Below are positions 46,195 to 54,979 of a stretch of DNA of 64,000 nucleotides, in pieces. Position numbers and translations under genes: made by a program. The stretch lies in the NCBI GenBank assembly GCA_947500035.1, contig CANMQP010000005.1, positions 124,001-188,000 on the forward strand, read 5' to 3'. Numbering within the stretch: position 1 is the first letter of the stretch; every line of letters begins with the position of its first letter. The notes below the pieces were generated by a model that was given only the letters and a program-made list of their open reading frames with translations, was not told where the DNA came from and did not search any database. Origin of the DNA: an uncultured Kiloniellaceae bacterium. Its GTDB lineage: Bacteria > Pseudomonadota > Alphaproteobacteria > Kiloniellales > Kiloniellaceae.

Positions 46195-47592
46195 TCAGGC
46201 GGTCGTGCGTTCGGCTTCACCGGGCATGGAGATCGGCAATCCCTTCTCGCCGTAGAGCTTCAGCTTGTTGCGCAGGGTCCGGATCGAGATGCCGAGAATG
46301 TTCGCCGCATGAGTGCGATTGCCGAGGCAATGCTCCAGCGTGTCCAGGATCAGATCCCGTTCCACATCCGCAACCGTGCGCCCGACCAGTTCGCTCGCGT
46401 CTCCTGTACGCGCGGGCGCAGCCATCGAGCCCGTTGCCGCTGCAGCGTGAGAAGCTGCACCCTGGGCTGCCGGGCTTCCTTCCGGTGCGAGCATTTCACC
46501 GGTCAGCATGATCGAGGCTTCGGTGACCTGGCCGTCCTGCGCCAGCAGCACGGCGCGATGCATGGTGTTCTCCAGCTCACGTACGTTGCCGCGCCAGTGA
46601 TGGCCCAAGAGGATCCGGCGGGCTTCCGGGGAAATGAGCGGAACCGGAACGCCGTTGGCCTCGGCATATTTCGCAATGAAATGATCCGCCAGAATCTCGA
46701 TGTCCCGGGGGCGGTCACGCAGCGCCGGCAGCGCGATGTTGACCACGTTCAGACGGAAGTAAAGATCCTCGCGGAAGTTACCCTGCCGGACCTCGTCTTC
46801 CAGATTCCGGTTCGAGGTCGCCAGCAGGCGGATATCGACCTTGATCGGCTGGCTGCCGCCAACCCGGTCGATCTCGCGCTCCTGCACGGCGCGCAGAAGC
46901 TTGGCCTGCAGGCGCGGATGCATTTCGGAAATCTCGTCCAGCAGCAGGGTGCCGCCGCTGGCTTCTTCGAACTTACCGATCCGGCGGCCGACCGCGCCGG
47001 TGAAGGCGCCTTTCTCATGGCCGAAGAGTTCGGACTCCAGCAGGTTCTCGGGAATGGCCGCGCAGTTGACCGAGATGAACTGGGCCTTGGAACGGCGTGA
47101 CTTACTGTGCACGAAGCGCGCCATGATCTCTTTACCGGTGCCGGATTCACCGGTGATCAGGACGCTGGCTTCGGAGGGTGCGATCTGTTCGGCCAGCTTC
47201 AGGACGGCGTTCATGACCGGATCCTGGAACACCAGGGAAGTCGATTCCTCTGTGACGGCGGCCAGAACCGCGGCGATCAGCTCCGCGTCCGGGGGCAGGG
47301 GAATGTACTCTTTCGCGCCGGCTTTGATGGCCTCCACGGCGCGGGCCGGCGAGGTGTCGATGCCGCAGGCGACGACCGGGATGGAGATCCGTTCCGCTTC
47401 AAGGCTGGCGCAGAGCTGAGCAATGTCCAGATCGACATCGACCATCAGAAGCTCCGAACCCTGGCCCGAGCGCAGGGCATCCAGGGCCGCATCAATATCG
47501 TCGACGTTGGCGACCTTCGCGCCTCGATCCAGGGCAATCTTGCCTGCGGTAACGATGTGACCCTCGAGTGATCCGACGATGAGGAGTCTCAT
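46195..47592 (-). CDS. flbD: Sigma-54-dependent flagellar activator FlbD
   Basis: A 465-aa enhancer-binding protein. It has an atypical N-terminal receiver-like domain, a central AAA+ domain with Walker A GESGTGKE, the sigma-54 contact GAFTGA and Walker B GGTLLLDEI, and a C-terminal Fis-type helix-turn-helix (ILGISIRTLRNKL). Caulobacter FlbD activates late sigma-54 flagellar promoters and represses the fliF promoter. A sigma-54 promoter match upstream of fliS fits this role. GGAG stands eight bases before the ATG. Confidence 0.92.
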   Translation of the reverse strand: MRLLIVGSLEGHIVTAGKIALDRGAKVANVDDIDAALDALRSGQGSELLMVDVDLDIAQLCASLEAERISIPVVACGIDTSPARAVEAIKAGAKEYIPLPPDAELIAAVLAAVTEESTSLVFQDPVMNAVLKLAEQIAPSEASVLITGESGTGKEIMARFVHSKSRRSKAQFISVNCAAIPENLLESELFGHEKGAFTGAVGRRIGKFEEASGGTLLLDEISEMHPRLQAKLLRAVQEREIDRVGGSQPIKVDIRLLATSNRNLEDEVRQGNFREDLYFRLNVVNIALPALRDRPRDIEILADHFIAKYAEANGVPVPLISPEARRILLGHHWRGNVRELENTMHRAVLLAQDGQVTEASIMLTGEMLAPEGSPAAQGAASHAAAATGSMAAPARTGDASELVGRTVADVERDLILDTLEHCLGNRTHAANILGISIRTLRNKLKLYGEKGLPISMPGEAERTTA

Positions 47593-47613
47593 ATTTTTTT
47601 CTCCAAGTCCCTT

Positions 47614-48456
47614 TTAATCGAAGTACTCCACCCGGCGTGCGGGTGGCAGAATCGTGTTGAGCTCAACTTCCAGACGGCGGGGATTTTCCTGCCGGCTGAT
47701 CGATGCGATGCCGATGGCGTAGATCTGGTTGATCATGCTTTCGGCTTCTGAATTTCGGTCGAGTTTGTTGGCCAGCGGCAGAAACAGCATGTTCGCCAGC
47801 ACGGCCCCGTAGAAGGTGGTCAGCAGGGCGATCGCCATGGAAGGACCGATGGTCGAGGGGTCTTCCAGATTGCCCAGCATCTGTACCAGGCCGACCAGAG
47901 TCCCGATCAGTCCCATGGCGGGCGCGACTTCCCCTGCGCGGCGCAAGACTCCTGCGGAGCGGATATGGCGCTGCCGGATGGCATCGGCTTCGCGCATCAG
48001 AATGCTCTCGACCTGTTCCGGCGGCATGCCGTCGATGACCATCGAGGCGGCGCGGTAGAGGAAAGGCATGGTCTTCAATTCTTTGAGCGTGTTCTGGATC
48101 GCCAGAATCCCGTTCTTACGGGCATGATCGGCCAGGGTCAGAACGTGGCGCGCGGCGTCGTCAGCCTCGACGACCTGATAGAGCACGGCCTGCAGCATGA
48201 CACGCTGCGCCTGTAGGACCTCGGTGACCGAGAAGGAGACGGACGACACCAGAAAGGTTCCGCCCAACACGATCAGCATGGCCGGAATGTCGATAAAGGA
48301 ACCCGGAGAGCCGCCCAGGGTCATTGCCGTGCCGATGACGACGAAGGCGCCGACAGCCCCGAAGAGGGTGGCGAAATCAAGCGTCGGCCCGGCCGGTGCC
48401 TTGCGTTTTTTCGCCGGACGCCGGGCCCTTGGCGGATTGGCTGCTACATTAGCCAT
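47614..48456 (-). CDS. motA: Flagellar motor stator protein MotA
   Basis: A 280-aa MotA/TolQ/ExbB family protein with an extra basic N-terminus and four membrane helices (about 30-50, 56-76, 170-192 and 203-223). It has the functionally important Pro in AGEVAPAMGLIGTLVGL and charged residues in the cytoplasmic loop. It forms the ion channel with MotB, whose gene is not in this window. It lies between fliN and flbD in the same operon, so it belongs to the motor rather than to a Tol/Exb system. Confidence 0.88.
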   Translation of the reverse strand: MANVAANPPRARRPAKKRKAPAGPTLDFATLFGAVGAFVVIGTAMTLGGSPGSFIDIPAMLIVLGGTFLVSSVSFSVTEVLQAQRVMLQAVLYQVVEADDAARHVLTLADHARKNGILAIQNTLKELKTMPFLYRAASMVIDGMPPEQVESILMREADAIRQRHIRSAGVLRRAGEVAPAMGLIGTLVGLVQMLGNLEDPSTIGPSMAIALLTTFYGAVLANMLFLPLANKLDRNSEAESMINQIYAIGIASISRQENPRRLEVELNTILPPARRVEYFD

Positions 48457-48516
48457 GACGGAATCTTCTCCGCTGTGAGTGCGCGTTCGGCTGTGGATTC
48501 AGGTGGCGCATCGGGA

Positions 48517-48876
48517 TCAATTGCGGTCCATTTTGATGATTTCCGTCATGGTCACACCCAGACGGTCTTCGACGACAACCACTTCGCCGCGTGCGACCAG
48601 CCGGTTGTTGACGTAGATGTCGATGGCCTCGCCGACTTTACGATCGAGTTCCACCACGGCCCCCCGGCCAAGCTTGAGAAGCTGGCTGACCTGCATGTTG
48701 GCTTTGCCGAGGACGGCGGAAACCTGAACCGGAATGTCATAGACCGCTTCCAGTTCCTTGGCGTTGGTCGGCGGGCGGCCCGCGTACTCGGGAACCTCGC
48801 CTTCGTCGATAAGGGCAACCTGGTCGGGCTGCGCCATATCGAGGTCGTCAAGCGTCAGTGTTTCAGAATCAGTCAT
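48517..48876 (-). CDS. fliN: Flagellar motor switch protein FliN
   Basis: A 119-aa protein whose C-terminal half is the SpoA domain (IPVQVSAVLGKANMQVSQLLKLGRG-type, with VYVNNRLVARGEVV and LGVTMTEII). FliN binds CheY-P and forms the C-ring. It overlaps the fliH end by eight bases, with GGAG before its ATG. Confidence 0.93.
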   Translation of the reverse strand: MTDSETLTLDDLDMAQPDQVALIDEGEVPEYAGRPPTNAKELEAVYDIPVQVSAVLGKANMQVSQLLKLGRGAVVELDRKVGEAIDIYVNNRLVARGEVVVVEDRLGVTMTEIIKMDRN

Positions 48877-49957
48877 GGCTAGGCTCCTGAGGGCCGGCGG
48901 CGGGTGCGGCCGGCTTTTGAAGGGTCTGCGGTGCGTTTTCGGCGACCGGGGCTTCGGTATCCGGTGCTGTTGCTGCGCCGGTGACCGGCGCTGCGTTGGC
49001 TACCGGGGGTTTGCCCGGAACCGGCTGCGCCGCTGCTGTTGAGATCTTCTCGGCGCCCGAGCCGTCATCTGCGGTCGCCAGACCCATTTGTTCCATGGGC
49101 GACACCAGAGGCGGTGGCGTCTCACTCGCTTCGGGCTGCATGTCTCCAGGTGGGGTCGCCGCGGGCTGATGTTGTGGCATCGCTTCCGCTGCGGCCGCGG
49201 GGGGCGCAGGCGCCGCCTGGACTGGTGCAGCCTGGACCGATACGGCGGAAACCCGGGCAGCAGCGACGCTTGGCCGTGAGAGACTCTCCGCCGGCACCTT
49301 GAGAAATCGTCCGAGGATCTCATCGATGTCGCGCCAGATCTCGTCGGTTCTGCGTTCCGCGCCGCCGTCGGCCCACTCGACCCGAACGTCGCTGTCGCCG
49401 AGGTCGTCGGTCGCGAGGAACACGACCTTCCCCTCGAAACCCTCGGCTTTGACCAAAGCGTCAATTCTCGATTTGACCGGCTCCAGCATCGGCTCGGACA
49501 CCCGCACCACCAGGCGGGGTTCGTCCTGGGCGCGCTCAAGGCATTCCGAGACAACGGCCTCGATCTCCTTGAGAGCGGCTGATTTCTCCAGCGAGGGTAC
49601 GAGCTTGCGCAGGATGGTCGATGCGGCTTTCAAGGCTTCTTCTGCGACCTGCTCATGCATCCGGGGCTGCTCCGAGAGCAGTTCGCCGACACGGCCGGTC
49701 AGGTTCAGCAGCAGGGTCTGGGTTGTTTGCTCGATCCCGTTAAAGGCCTCGGTACGGCCTTCTTCCCGGCCCAGCGCGAGACCTTCCTGCCGCCCTTCGG
49801 CCCGGGCCTGCTCCAGGTCCGCTTCCGAGATTTCCGGCTCGACAACTTCCGGCTCCGGCGGCGGAGCCGAGGCTGCAGCCTGGGCCTCGGCCTGCCTTCC
49901 CGTCGAGAGCGGGGCCTCGAAGGCGTCGTTGAAGAGGAATTTTTGTCCTGCTGACAT
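48869..49957 (-). CDS. fliH: Flagellar assembly protein FliH
   Basis: A 362-aa protein whose first 210 residues match FliH: a coiled-coil ARAEGRQEGLALGREEG, and the C-terminal FliH domain with PRLVVRVSEP and VRVEWADGGAERR. FliH regulates the FliI ATPase. The remaining 150 residues are an Ala/Pro/Glu-rich tail not found in typical FliH. Its place between fliG and fliN is usual. Confidence 0.88.
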   Translation of the reverse strand: MSAGQKFLFNDAFEAPLSTGRQAEAQAAASAPPPEPEVVEPEISEADLEQARAEGRQEGLALGREEGRTEAFNGIEQTTQTLLLNLTGRVGELLSEQPRMHEQVAEEALKAASTILRKLVPSLEKSAALKEIEAVVSECLERAQDEPRLVVRVSEPMLEPVKSRIDALVKAEGFEGKVVFLATDDLGDSDVRVEWADGGAERRTDEIWRDIDEILGRFLKVPAESLSRPSVAAARVSAVSVQAAPVQAAPAPPAAAAEAMPQHQPAATPPGDMQPEASETPPPLVSPMEQMGLATADDGSGAEKISTAAAQPVPGKPPVANAAPVTGAATAPDTEAPVAENAPQTLQKPAAPAAGPQEPSHD

Positions 49958-49972
49958 CCGGCGGGGCCCCGA

Positions 49973-50983
49973 TTAATAGACCAACTCGTCGTCGCCCTTT
50001 GAGTCGGCGATAACGATTTCGTTCTTGGCGGCGAGGTCCTTGGCGATGGTGACCATGTACATCTGGGCTTCGTCGACATCGCGCAGGCGGACCGGTCCCA
50101 TGGAGGCCATGTCCTCCTTGAGGATCTTGGCCGCGCGCTCGGACATGTTCGAGAAGAAGAGGTCCCGGACCGTTTCCGACCCGCCCTTGAGGGCGAGGGC
50201 CATCTTGTCGTTTTCCACGTTGCTCATGAGGGTCTGGACCCCACCCGGGTCGAGCTTGCCGAGATCTTCGAAGGTGAACATCAGAGCCTTGATCCGCTCG
50301 GCGGAATCGCGGTTGCGTTCTTCCAGCGCCGTGATGAAGCGGGACTCCATATTGCGGTCCAGGAAGTTGAAGATATCCGCCATGAGTTCGTGGGAGTCGC
50401 GCCGGTTGGTGCGGGCGAGGTTCGACATGAACTCGTTGCGCAGGGTCCGCTCGACGTCGTCCAGGATTTCCTTCTGCACCGATTCCATGCGCAGCATTCG
50501 CATGATGACCTCCATCGCGAAGGGCTCGGGCAGCAGGCTGAGGACACGCGAAGCATGTTCCGGCTTGATCTTCGACAGAATGACGGCAACGGTCTGCGGG
50601 TATTCGTTCTTCAGGTAGTTGGCCAGCACCTGCTCGTTCACGTTGGCGAGCTTCTCCCACATGGTGCGTCCGGCCGGGCCGCGGATCTCTTCCATGATCG
50701 AGCTCACACGGTCCTTATCCAGAACCTTGTTGAGCAGGCGCTCCGTATTGTCGTAGTTGCCGATCACGGTCCCGGTGGTCGAGATCTGGTCGGCGAAATC
50801 CATCAGCAGGCGTTCGATGATTTCCGAGCTGACCGTGCCCAGACTTGCCATGACCTGCGAGATTTCGCGGATCTCGTCGTCTTCCATGATCGAGAAAAGG
50901 CGCGCGGCGTTCTCGTCGCCGACGGTCATAACCAGCAGAGCGGCCTTCTCCGGACCTGTCATAGTGCGGTAATCGTCACGCAT
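49973..50983 (-). CDS. fliG: Flagellar motor switch protein FliG
   Basis: A 336-aa C-ring rotor protein. It begins [15 protein letters not shown], has the middle domain with [17 protein letters not shown], and a C-terminal charged helix region with FEDLGKLD and RDVDEAQ. It links the MS ring (FliF) to the torque-generating stator. Confidence 0.94.
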   Translation of the reverse strand: MRDDYRTMTGPEKAALLVMTVGDENAARLFSIMEDDEIREISQVMASLGTVSSEIIERLLMDFADQISTTGTVIGNYDNTERLLNKVLDKDRVSSIMEEIRGPAGRTMWEKLANVNEQVLANYLKNEYPQTVAVILSKIKPEHASRVLSLLPEPFAMEVIMRMLRMESVQKEILDDVERTLRNEFMSNLARTNRRDSHELMADIFNFLDRNMESRFITALEERNRDSAERIKALMFTFEDLGKLDPGGVQTLMSNVENDKMALALKGGSETVRDLFFSNMSERAAKILKEDMASMGPVRLRDVDEAQMYMVTIAKDLAAKNEIVIADSKGDDELVY

Positions 50984-51022
50984 TGCTTCTGTGCTCGTTC
51001 ATCGTTGTCGTTCGTTTTTCAA

Positions 51023-52765
51023 TCAGGTCTGGTGCAGCCAGGCGCGCAGGATGTTGACGGCCTCGTCCGGATGCTTCTCGACGATCTCGCCGATCTTGCG
51101 GACGGAGGAGGCGCGGACACGGCCCTCGACCTTGTTGATGTCGATCATCTGTTCGATTTCTTCTGCAACCGTCGGGCCGTCCTCGCCGCCGCCGCCATCG
51201 CCGACCCGGCGGGCGACCGTGGTGGTTGTGCCGTCCGGGTTGGTGATCAGCATCGGGCCGCTCTCGGTCGCACCTGCGATCGCGCCACCGCCGGGGCCTG
51301 CGATCGCATACTGCATACCCTCGGGACCGCGCAGCAGACCGGTTTCCGGATCGATTGTGCCGGCCTCGAAGTCACCGTCCAGCACGCGGGCAATGAGAGG
51401 CCGCACGACCAGCAGCAGGACCAGGATGGCAACGACACCCAGGACCAGCAGTTCGACGAAGCGCATCAGTTCGGCTTTTTCGAAACCCAGGATCGTGTCG
51501 TCGGCCTGCAGGCCCGCGTCGATCCCCGTAAAGCGCAGGTTAACGATCTCCAGAGTATCGCCCCGCTCTTCGTCGTAGCCCACTGCCGCGCGTACGAGCG
51601 CCGCGAGCTGGGCCATTTCTTCCTCACCGCGTGGTTCGTAGACCGTCTCGCCGTCCTCGCCGACCGAGGTCAGGCCGTTGACCGAAACCGCGACCGACAG
51701 GCGCCGGACCAGACCGGTTTCCCGCACCGCCGTCTTGACCGTGCGCGAGATCTCGTAGTTGACGGTTTCTTCGCTGCGTGAGGAGTTGGACTGACTGCCG
51801 CCGCCTTCGCCGAGCTGATCGAGATCGGCGTCGGGCAGGTTGTTGCCGACGGTAACGCCGGGATCCTGTCCTTCGTTCGAGCCCGCGTTTTCCTCGACGA
51901 CCTGGGTGGAGCGCACGACCTGTCCGTCAGGGTCATAGGTTTCCGAATTCTCAGTGATGCGGTCGAAATCCATCTCGGCGGAGATTTGCACGCGTACGTT
52001 GCCGGGACCGACGGTGCGTTCCAGCATTTCCTCGACCGTGCGGATCAGGCGGGTCTCGTGGGCGATCCGGCGCTCTTCTGCCGTGGTGGCAAGCTGCGTG
52101 GGGTCGTCGTCCGATGCGCCGCGCGCCAGGAGGGTGCCTTTGTCGTCGATGATCGACACCAGGGTCGGCTTGAGCCCCGGCACCGCCGCAGCCACCAGAT
52201 GTTGAATGGCGGCAATCTGGTTGCGCTCCAGGCGTCCCTTGTTGCGCATGACCAGCACGATTGAGGCACTGGGTTCCTGCCGCTCCCGGCTGAAGAGTTC
52301 GCGCTGCGGCATGACCAGATGCACGCGCGCCTGCTTCACATTGGCGATGGATTTGATGGTCCGGGCCAGTTCGCCTTCCAGGGCGCGCAGATGATTGATG
52401 TTTTGAACGAAGTTTGTGGTGCCAAAACCTTCGGAACGGTCGAAAATTTCGTAACCGATGGACCCGCCGCTGGGCAGGCCTTCCTGCGCCATCTGAAGGC
52501 GGACACGCGCGACCTGATCTTCGGATACCATCAGGCGCGAGCCGTTGCCCTCAATGCGGTAGGGGACGTTGAGTTCTTCCAGGCGCGCCACGATCTGTCC
52601 GCTGTCCTGATTGTCCAGCTCGGCATAGAGCAGGGACATATCCGGAGTAGCGAGCCGGCTTGTGAGGTAGACAAAGAATGCCAGAACGCCGGCGGCGACG
52701 GCTGCCATGATCCCCAGACGGATGGGGCCAAGACTGCGGAAGGTGTCGACGATTGTTGAGTTCAC
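51023..52765 (-). CDS. fliF: Flagellar MS-ring protein FliF
   Basis: A 580-aa membrane protein with two transmembrane helices (about 15-35 and 430-455), the YscJ-like ring domain (LNVPYRIEGNGSRLMV, LARTIKSIANVKQARVHLVMP) and a C-terminal FliG-binding tail (VRKIGEIVEKHPDEAVNILRAWL). It starts at GTG 52765. It is the first gene of a ten-gene minus-strand operon extending to 40487. Confidence 0.94.
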   Translation of the reverse strand: MNSTIVDTFRSLGPIRLGIMAAVAAGVLAFFVYLTSRLATPDMSLLYAELDNQDSGQIVARLEELNVPYRIEGNGSRLMVSEDQVARVRLQMAQEGLPSGGSIGYEIFDRSEGFGTTNFVQNINHLRALEGELARTIKSIANVKQARVHLVMPQRELFSRERQEPSASIVLVMRNKGRLERNQIAAIQHLVAAAVPGLKPTLVSIIDDKGTLLARGASDDDPTQLATTAEERRIAHETRLIRTVEEMLERTVGPGNVRVQISAEMDFDRITENSETYDPDGQVVRSTQVVEENAGSNEGQDPGVTVGNNLPDADLDQLGEGGGSQSNSSRSEETVNYEISRTVKTAVRETGLVRRLSVAVSVNGLTSVGEDGETVYEPRGEEEMAQLAALVRAAVGYDEERGDTLEIVNLRFTGIDAGLQADDTILGFEKAELMRFVELLVLGVVAILVLLLVVRPLIARVLDGDFEAGTIDPETGLLRGPEGMQYAIAGPGGGAIAGATESGPMLITNPDGTTTTVARRVGDGGGGEDGPTVAEEIEQMIDINKVEGRVRASSVRKIGEIVEKHPDEAVNILRAWLHQT

Positions 52766-53065
52766 GCTGCGATCAATCCTGCCTGGAGGGGTACTGATTT
52801 TTCAGGCTCCTGGAGACCGCGCAGATGTCCTTGCCTGTTTAAAAGAGGCTAAGGTGTTTGGGTAAATAGGGCGTTAACGGTGAGGCAATTATTGCCTAGC
52901 TTTGGGAAAAAATTGCCCACATCCAAAGGTAGGTGAAAAAAGCCAAGGAAAAAGCCGGCAAACGCAATGTTCGCCGGCTTTGTGAGGAAGAATCTTAAGG
53001 TTGAATAAAGGAATTAATTCAACGGTTTCTGAAGGCTTTGCGACAGCGGGCGCCCACGCTTCGCG
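52766..53065 (-). promoter_or_regulatory. fliF promoter region with palindrome
   Basis: About 300 bases lie between the sciP stop and fliF. At 52883-52897 AGGCAAT-T-ATTGCCT is a perfect palindrome with a one-base centre, and a related TTGGG...TTGCCC pair follows. Caulobacter FlbD binds GC-rich ftr sites at the fliF promoter, and this palindrome could be a comparable operator. TTAA sites (near 52834 and 52875) are candidate CtrA half-sites. Confidence 0.45.
52945..52981 (-). terminator. Intrinsic terminator of sciP
   Basis: AAAGCCGGC (52951-52959) pairs with GCCGGCTTT (52973-52981), with an inner AAC/GTT extension. On the minus strand the stem is followed by a T-run. It ends the sciP transcript about 85 bases after the stop codon. 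Confidence 0.8.
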
Positions 53066-53395
53066 TTACGAAGACGCGCCGGAGGGCGCGCCGCCCGTGT
53101 TCGGCGTCGCGTTTTCAATCTTTCGGCGATATTGCTGCAGCCTGGTTGTCCGCAGGCCACGCATGCCGTGCGAATCAATAAGGCGTTGCCAGGACAGCAA
53201 TTCCTCCATCGAAAGCTTATAGCGCTCGCAGGCTTCCTCAATGGTGATAAGACCATTGCGCACGCCGGCGACGACTTCTGCTTTGCGCCGGATAACCCAA
53301 CGCTTTGTACTCGGTGGCGGCAAGTCATTAAGGGTCAAGGGCTCTCCTGCCGGTCCAATGACTCGTGTTGGCCTACCTGGGCGATCTGACTCCAT
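53066..53395 (-). CDS. sciP: CtrA inhibitor SciP (DUF1153)
   Basis: A 109-aa protein with the DUF1153 signature GEPLTLNDLPPPSTKRWVIR followed by RKAEVVAGVRNGLITIEEACERYKLSMEELLSW, a helix-turn-helix. In Caulobacter SciP binds CtrA and stops it activating promoters. The ATG at 53395 follows GGAG by seven bases; the frame extends to 53434. Its position between the flgE and fliF units, in a window that also encodes CtrA and ChpT, fits a flagellar-checkpoint role. Confidence 0.9.
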   Translation of the reverse strand: MESDRPGRPTRVIGPAGEPLTLNDLPPPSTKRWVIRRKAEVVAGVRNGLITIEEACERYKLSMEELLSWQRLIDSHGMRGLRTTRLQQYRRKIENATPNTGGAPSGASS

Positions 53396-53456
53396 CAAGA
53401 CGCTCCAAATTTCCTCACAATTGATGGTCTGCACAAACTATCGCTTCGGTGTTGAA

Positions 53457-53477
53457 AAACCCTTAATTCAAGGGTTT
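53457..53477 (-). promoter_or_regulatory. Inverted repeat upstream of sciP
   Basis: AAACCCTT (53457-53464) and AAGGGTTT (53470-53477) form a perfect 8-bp inverted repeat with a 5-base centre containing TTAA. It lies about 60-80 bases before the sciP start and is a likely operator, possibly for CtrA or SciP itself. Confidence 0.5.
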
Positions 53478-53542
53478 AAGGAAGTTTTATCTATGTTTTT
53501 ACCCGCCCCGCCTGAAGTTACTGCCCTGCGGCCCAAACAACG

Positions 53543-53585
53543 GCGGCCTGAGCGAAGGCTTTACTTCACTCAGGCCGCTGTTTTC
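53543..53585. terminator. Hairpin terminator after flgE
   Basis: GCGGCCTGAG (53543-53552) pairs with CTCAGGCCGC (53569-53578) with an inner GAAG/CTTC extension. It stands 27-69 bases past the flgE stop. The T-run (TGTTTT) is on the plus-strand side, so for flgE it may work only as a structure. Confidence 0.6.
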
Positions 53586-53611
53586 TGTCTTCAAGCGGTC
53601 AGGCGTCAGAT

Positions 53612-54868
53612 TTAACGGCTGATTCTGATCAGTTCCTCAAGCATCTCATCGGCGGTGGTGATGATTTCCGCGCTCGCCGAGTAGGCCCGCTGGACCACGA
53701 TCATATTGGTGAACTCGTTCGCCAGATCGACCGTCGAGGCTTCCAGGGAGGAGGGGGCAATGGTGCCCGCGCCGCCCACCTGCGGGAGATTCAGCAGGAA
53801 GGGACCGGATCGGTTGGTTTGCTGGTAAACGTTACCGGACTTTGCGCTCAGACCGTTCGGGCTCTGGAAAATCGCGACCGGCGCCTGATAGATGTCCAGG
53901 GTTTCACCATTATCGAACAAAGCGGTTACGATTCCGCGTTCGTTGATGGAAACACCGGCGAAGTTACCGAAGCTGACACCGTTCTGGTTCGATCTGGAGA
54001 CCGTGAACTCTCCCGAGAACTGGGTAATGCCGTCGGTCAGGCCCAATGTGCCGGCGTCCACCGCAATCGAGCTGGGGTTGGCGCCGCCGACCGTCCAGGT
54101 GATGTCGATGTCCGGCATGGTAATGGTATTGGGTGTGCCGTCACCGTTAAAGACGATGGAGCCTGCCGCGGAAGTGACCGTACCGCTGGCGACGCCGCTG
54201 GAGGTCAGGGTCGGGTTCTGCGGTGTGATGGACCAGTTGTTGTCGGCGGTCTTGGTGAAGACCAGGTCCAGGTCATGGGAGTTACCCAGTGAATCGTAGG
54301 CCTGGATGGTCAGGGTCTCGGTGTCGCCGTTTGCCGCCGTGGAAGGCAGGTTGAGGCCGATCTCCAGAAGCGATGTCGGTGTTGCCGTACCGGCCAGGTT
54401 GGCCACGTTGACCGTCTCGAGGCCACTGACCGTGCTGGCACTGGTGGTGGCAGGCCCGACGCTGAGGTCATAGCCCTGCAGGTAGAAGCCGGCGGTGTTT
54501 ACCAGATCGCCGTTCTGATCCGGGAAGAAGGAGCCGGCACGTGTGAAGAGGTATTCATCCCCGACACCCGGGTTCGCGGATTCATTGACGACGAAGAAGC
54601 CGGCGCCAGCGATCGCGATATCCGTCGCTGAGGCGGTTGCCTGCAGCAGACCCTGCTGATCGATGTGATTGAAGGGCTGGGACTTCACACCGCCCGGCGA
54701 ATGCAGGCTCTGCGTGGCCTGTTGCGTGACCAGGGTCGAAAAGCGCGCGCTTGTGCCCTTGTAACCAACGGTATTCACGTTGGCGATGTTGTCCGAGATC
54801 ATGCCGATCGCGTTGGCCTGGGCCGATAGACCGGAAACACCTGCGTAGAGTGCGCCGTATAAGCTCAT
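53612..54868 (-). CDS. flgE: Flagellar hook protein FlgE
   Basis: A 418-aa axial protein with the N-terminal rod/hook motif MSLYGALYAGVSGLSAQANAIG continuing to NIANVNTVGYKG, a variable middle, and the C-terminal ANEFTNMIVVQRAYSASAEII. The start follows GGGAGATTCGACT. It is the last gene of the fliS-fliK-flgD-flgE run. FlgD (next door) is its assembly cap. Confidence 0.93.
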   Translation of the reverse strand: MSLYGALYAGVSGLSAQANAIGMISDNIANVNTVGYKGTSARFSTLVTQQATQSLHSPGGVKSQPFNHIDQQGLLQATASATDIAIAGAGFFVVNESANPGVGDEYLFTRAGSFFPDQNGDLVNTAGFYLQGYDLSVGPATTSASTVSGLETVNVANLAGTATPTSLLEIGLNLPSTAANGDTETLTIQAYDSLGNSHDLDLVFTKTADNNWSITPQNPTLTSSGVASGTVTSAAGSIVFNGDGTPNTITMPDIDITWTVGGANPSSIAVDAGTLGLTDGITQFSGEFTVSRSNQNGVSFGNFAGVSINERGIVTALFDNGETLDIYQAPVAIFQSPNGLSAKSGNVYQQTNRSGPFLLNLPQVGGAGTIAPSSLEASTVDLANEFTNMIVVQRAYSASAEIITTADEMLEELIRISR

Positions 54869-54933
54869 AGTCGAATCTCCCTTGTTGACTTGGGAAGCGA
54901 AGCGCTTGTCTTGTTAAGTTCGTTCTTCAAAAG

Positions 54934-54956
54934 GTGATTTAACATATTGAAATCAC
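54934..54956 (-). repeat. Inverted repeat between flgD and flgE
   Basis: GTGATTT (54934-54940) and AAATCAC (54950-54956) flank a 9-base A+T-rich spacer, 66 bases before the flgE start. It may be an operator or a weak terminator of flgD. Confidence 0.45.
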
Positions 54957-54979
54957 AATTATTTTGGGCGGTATCTGGA

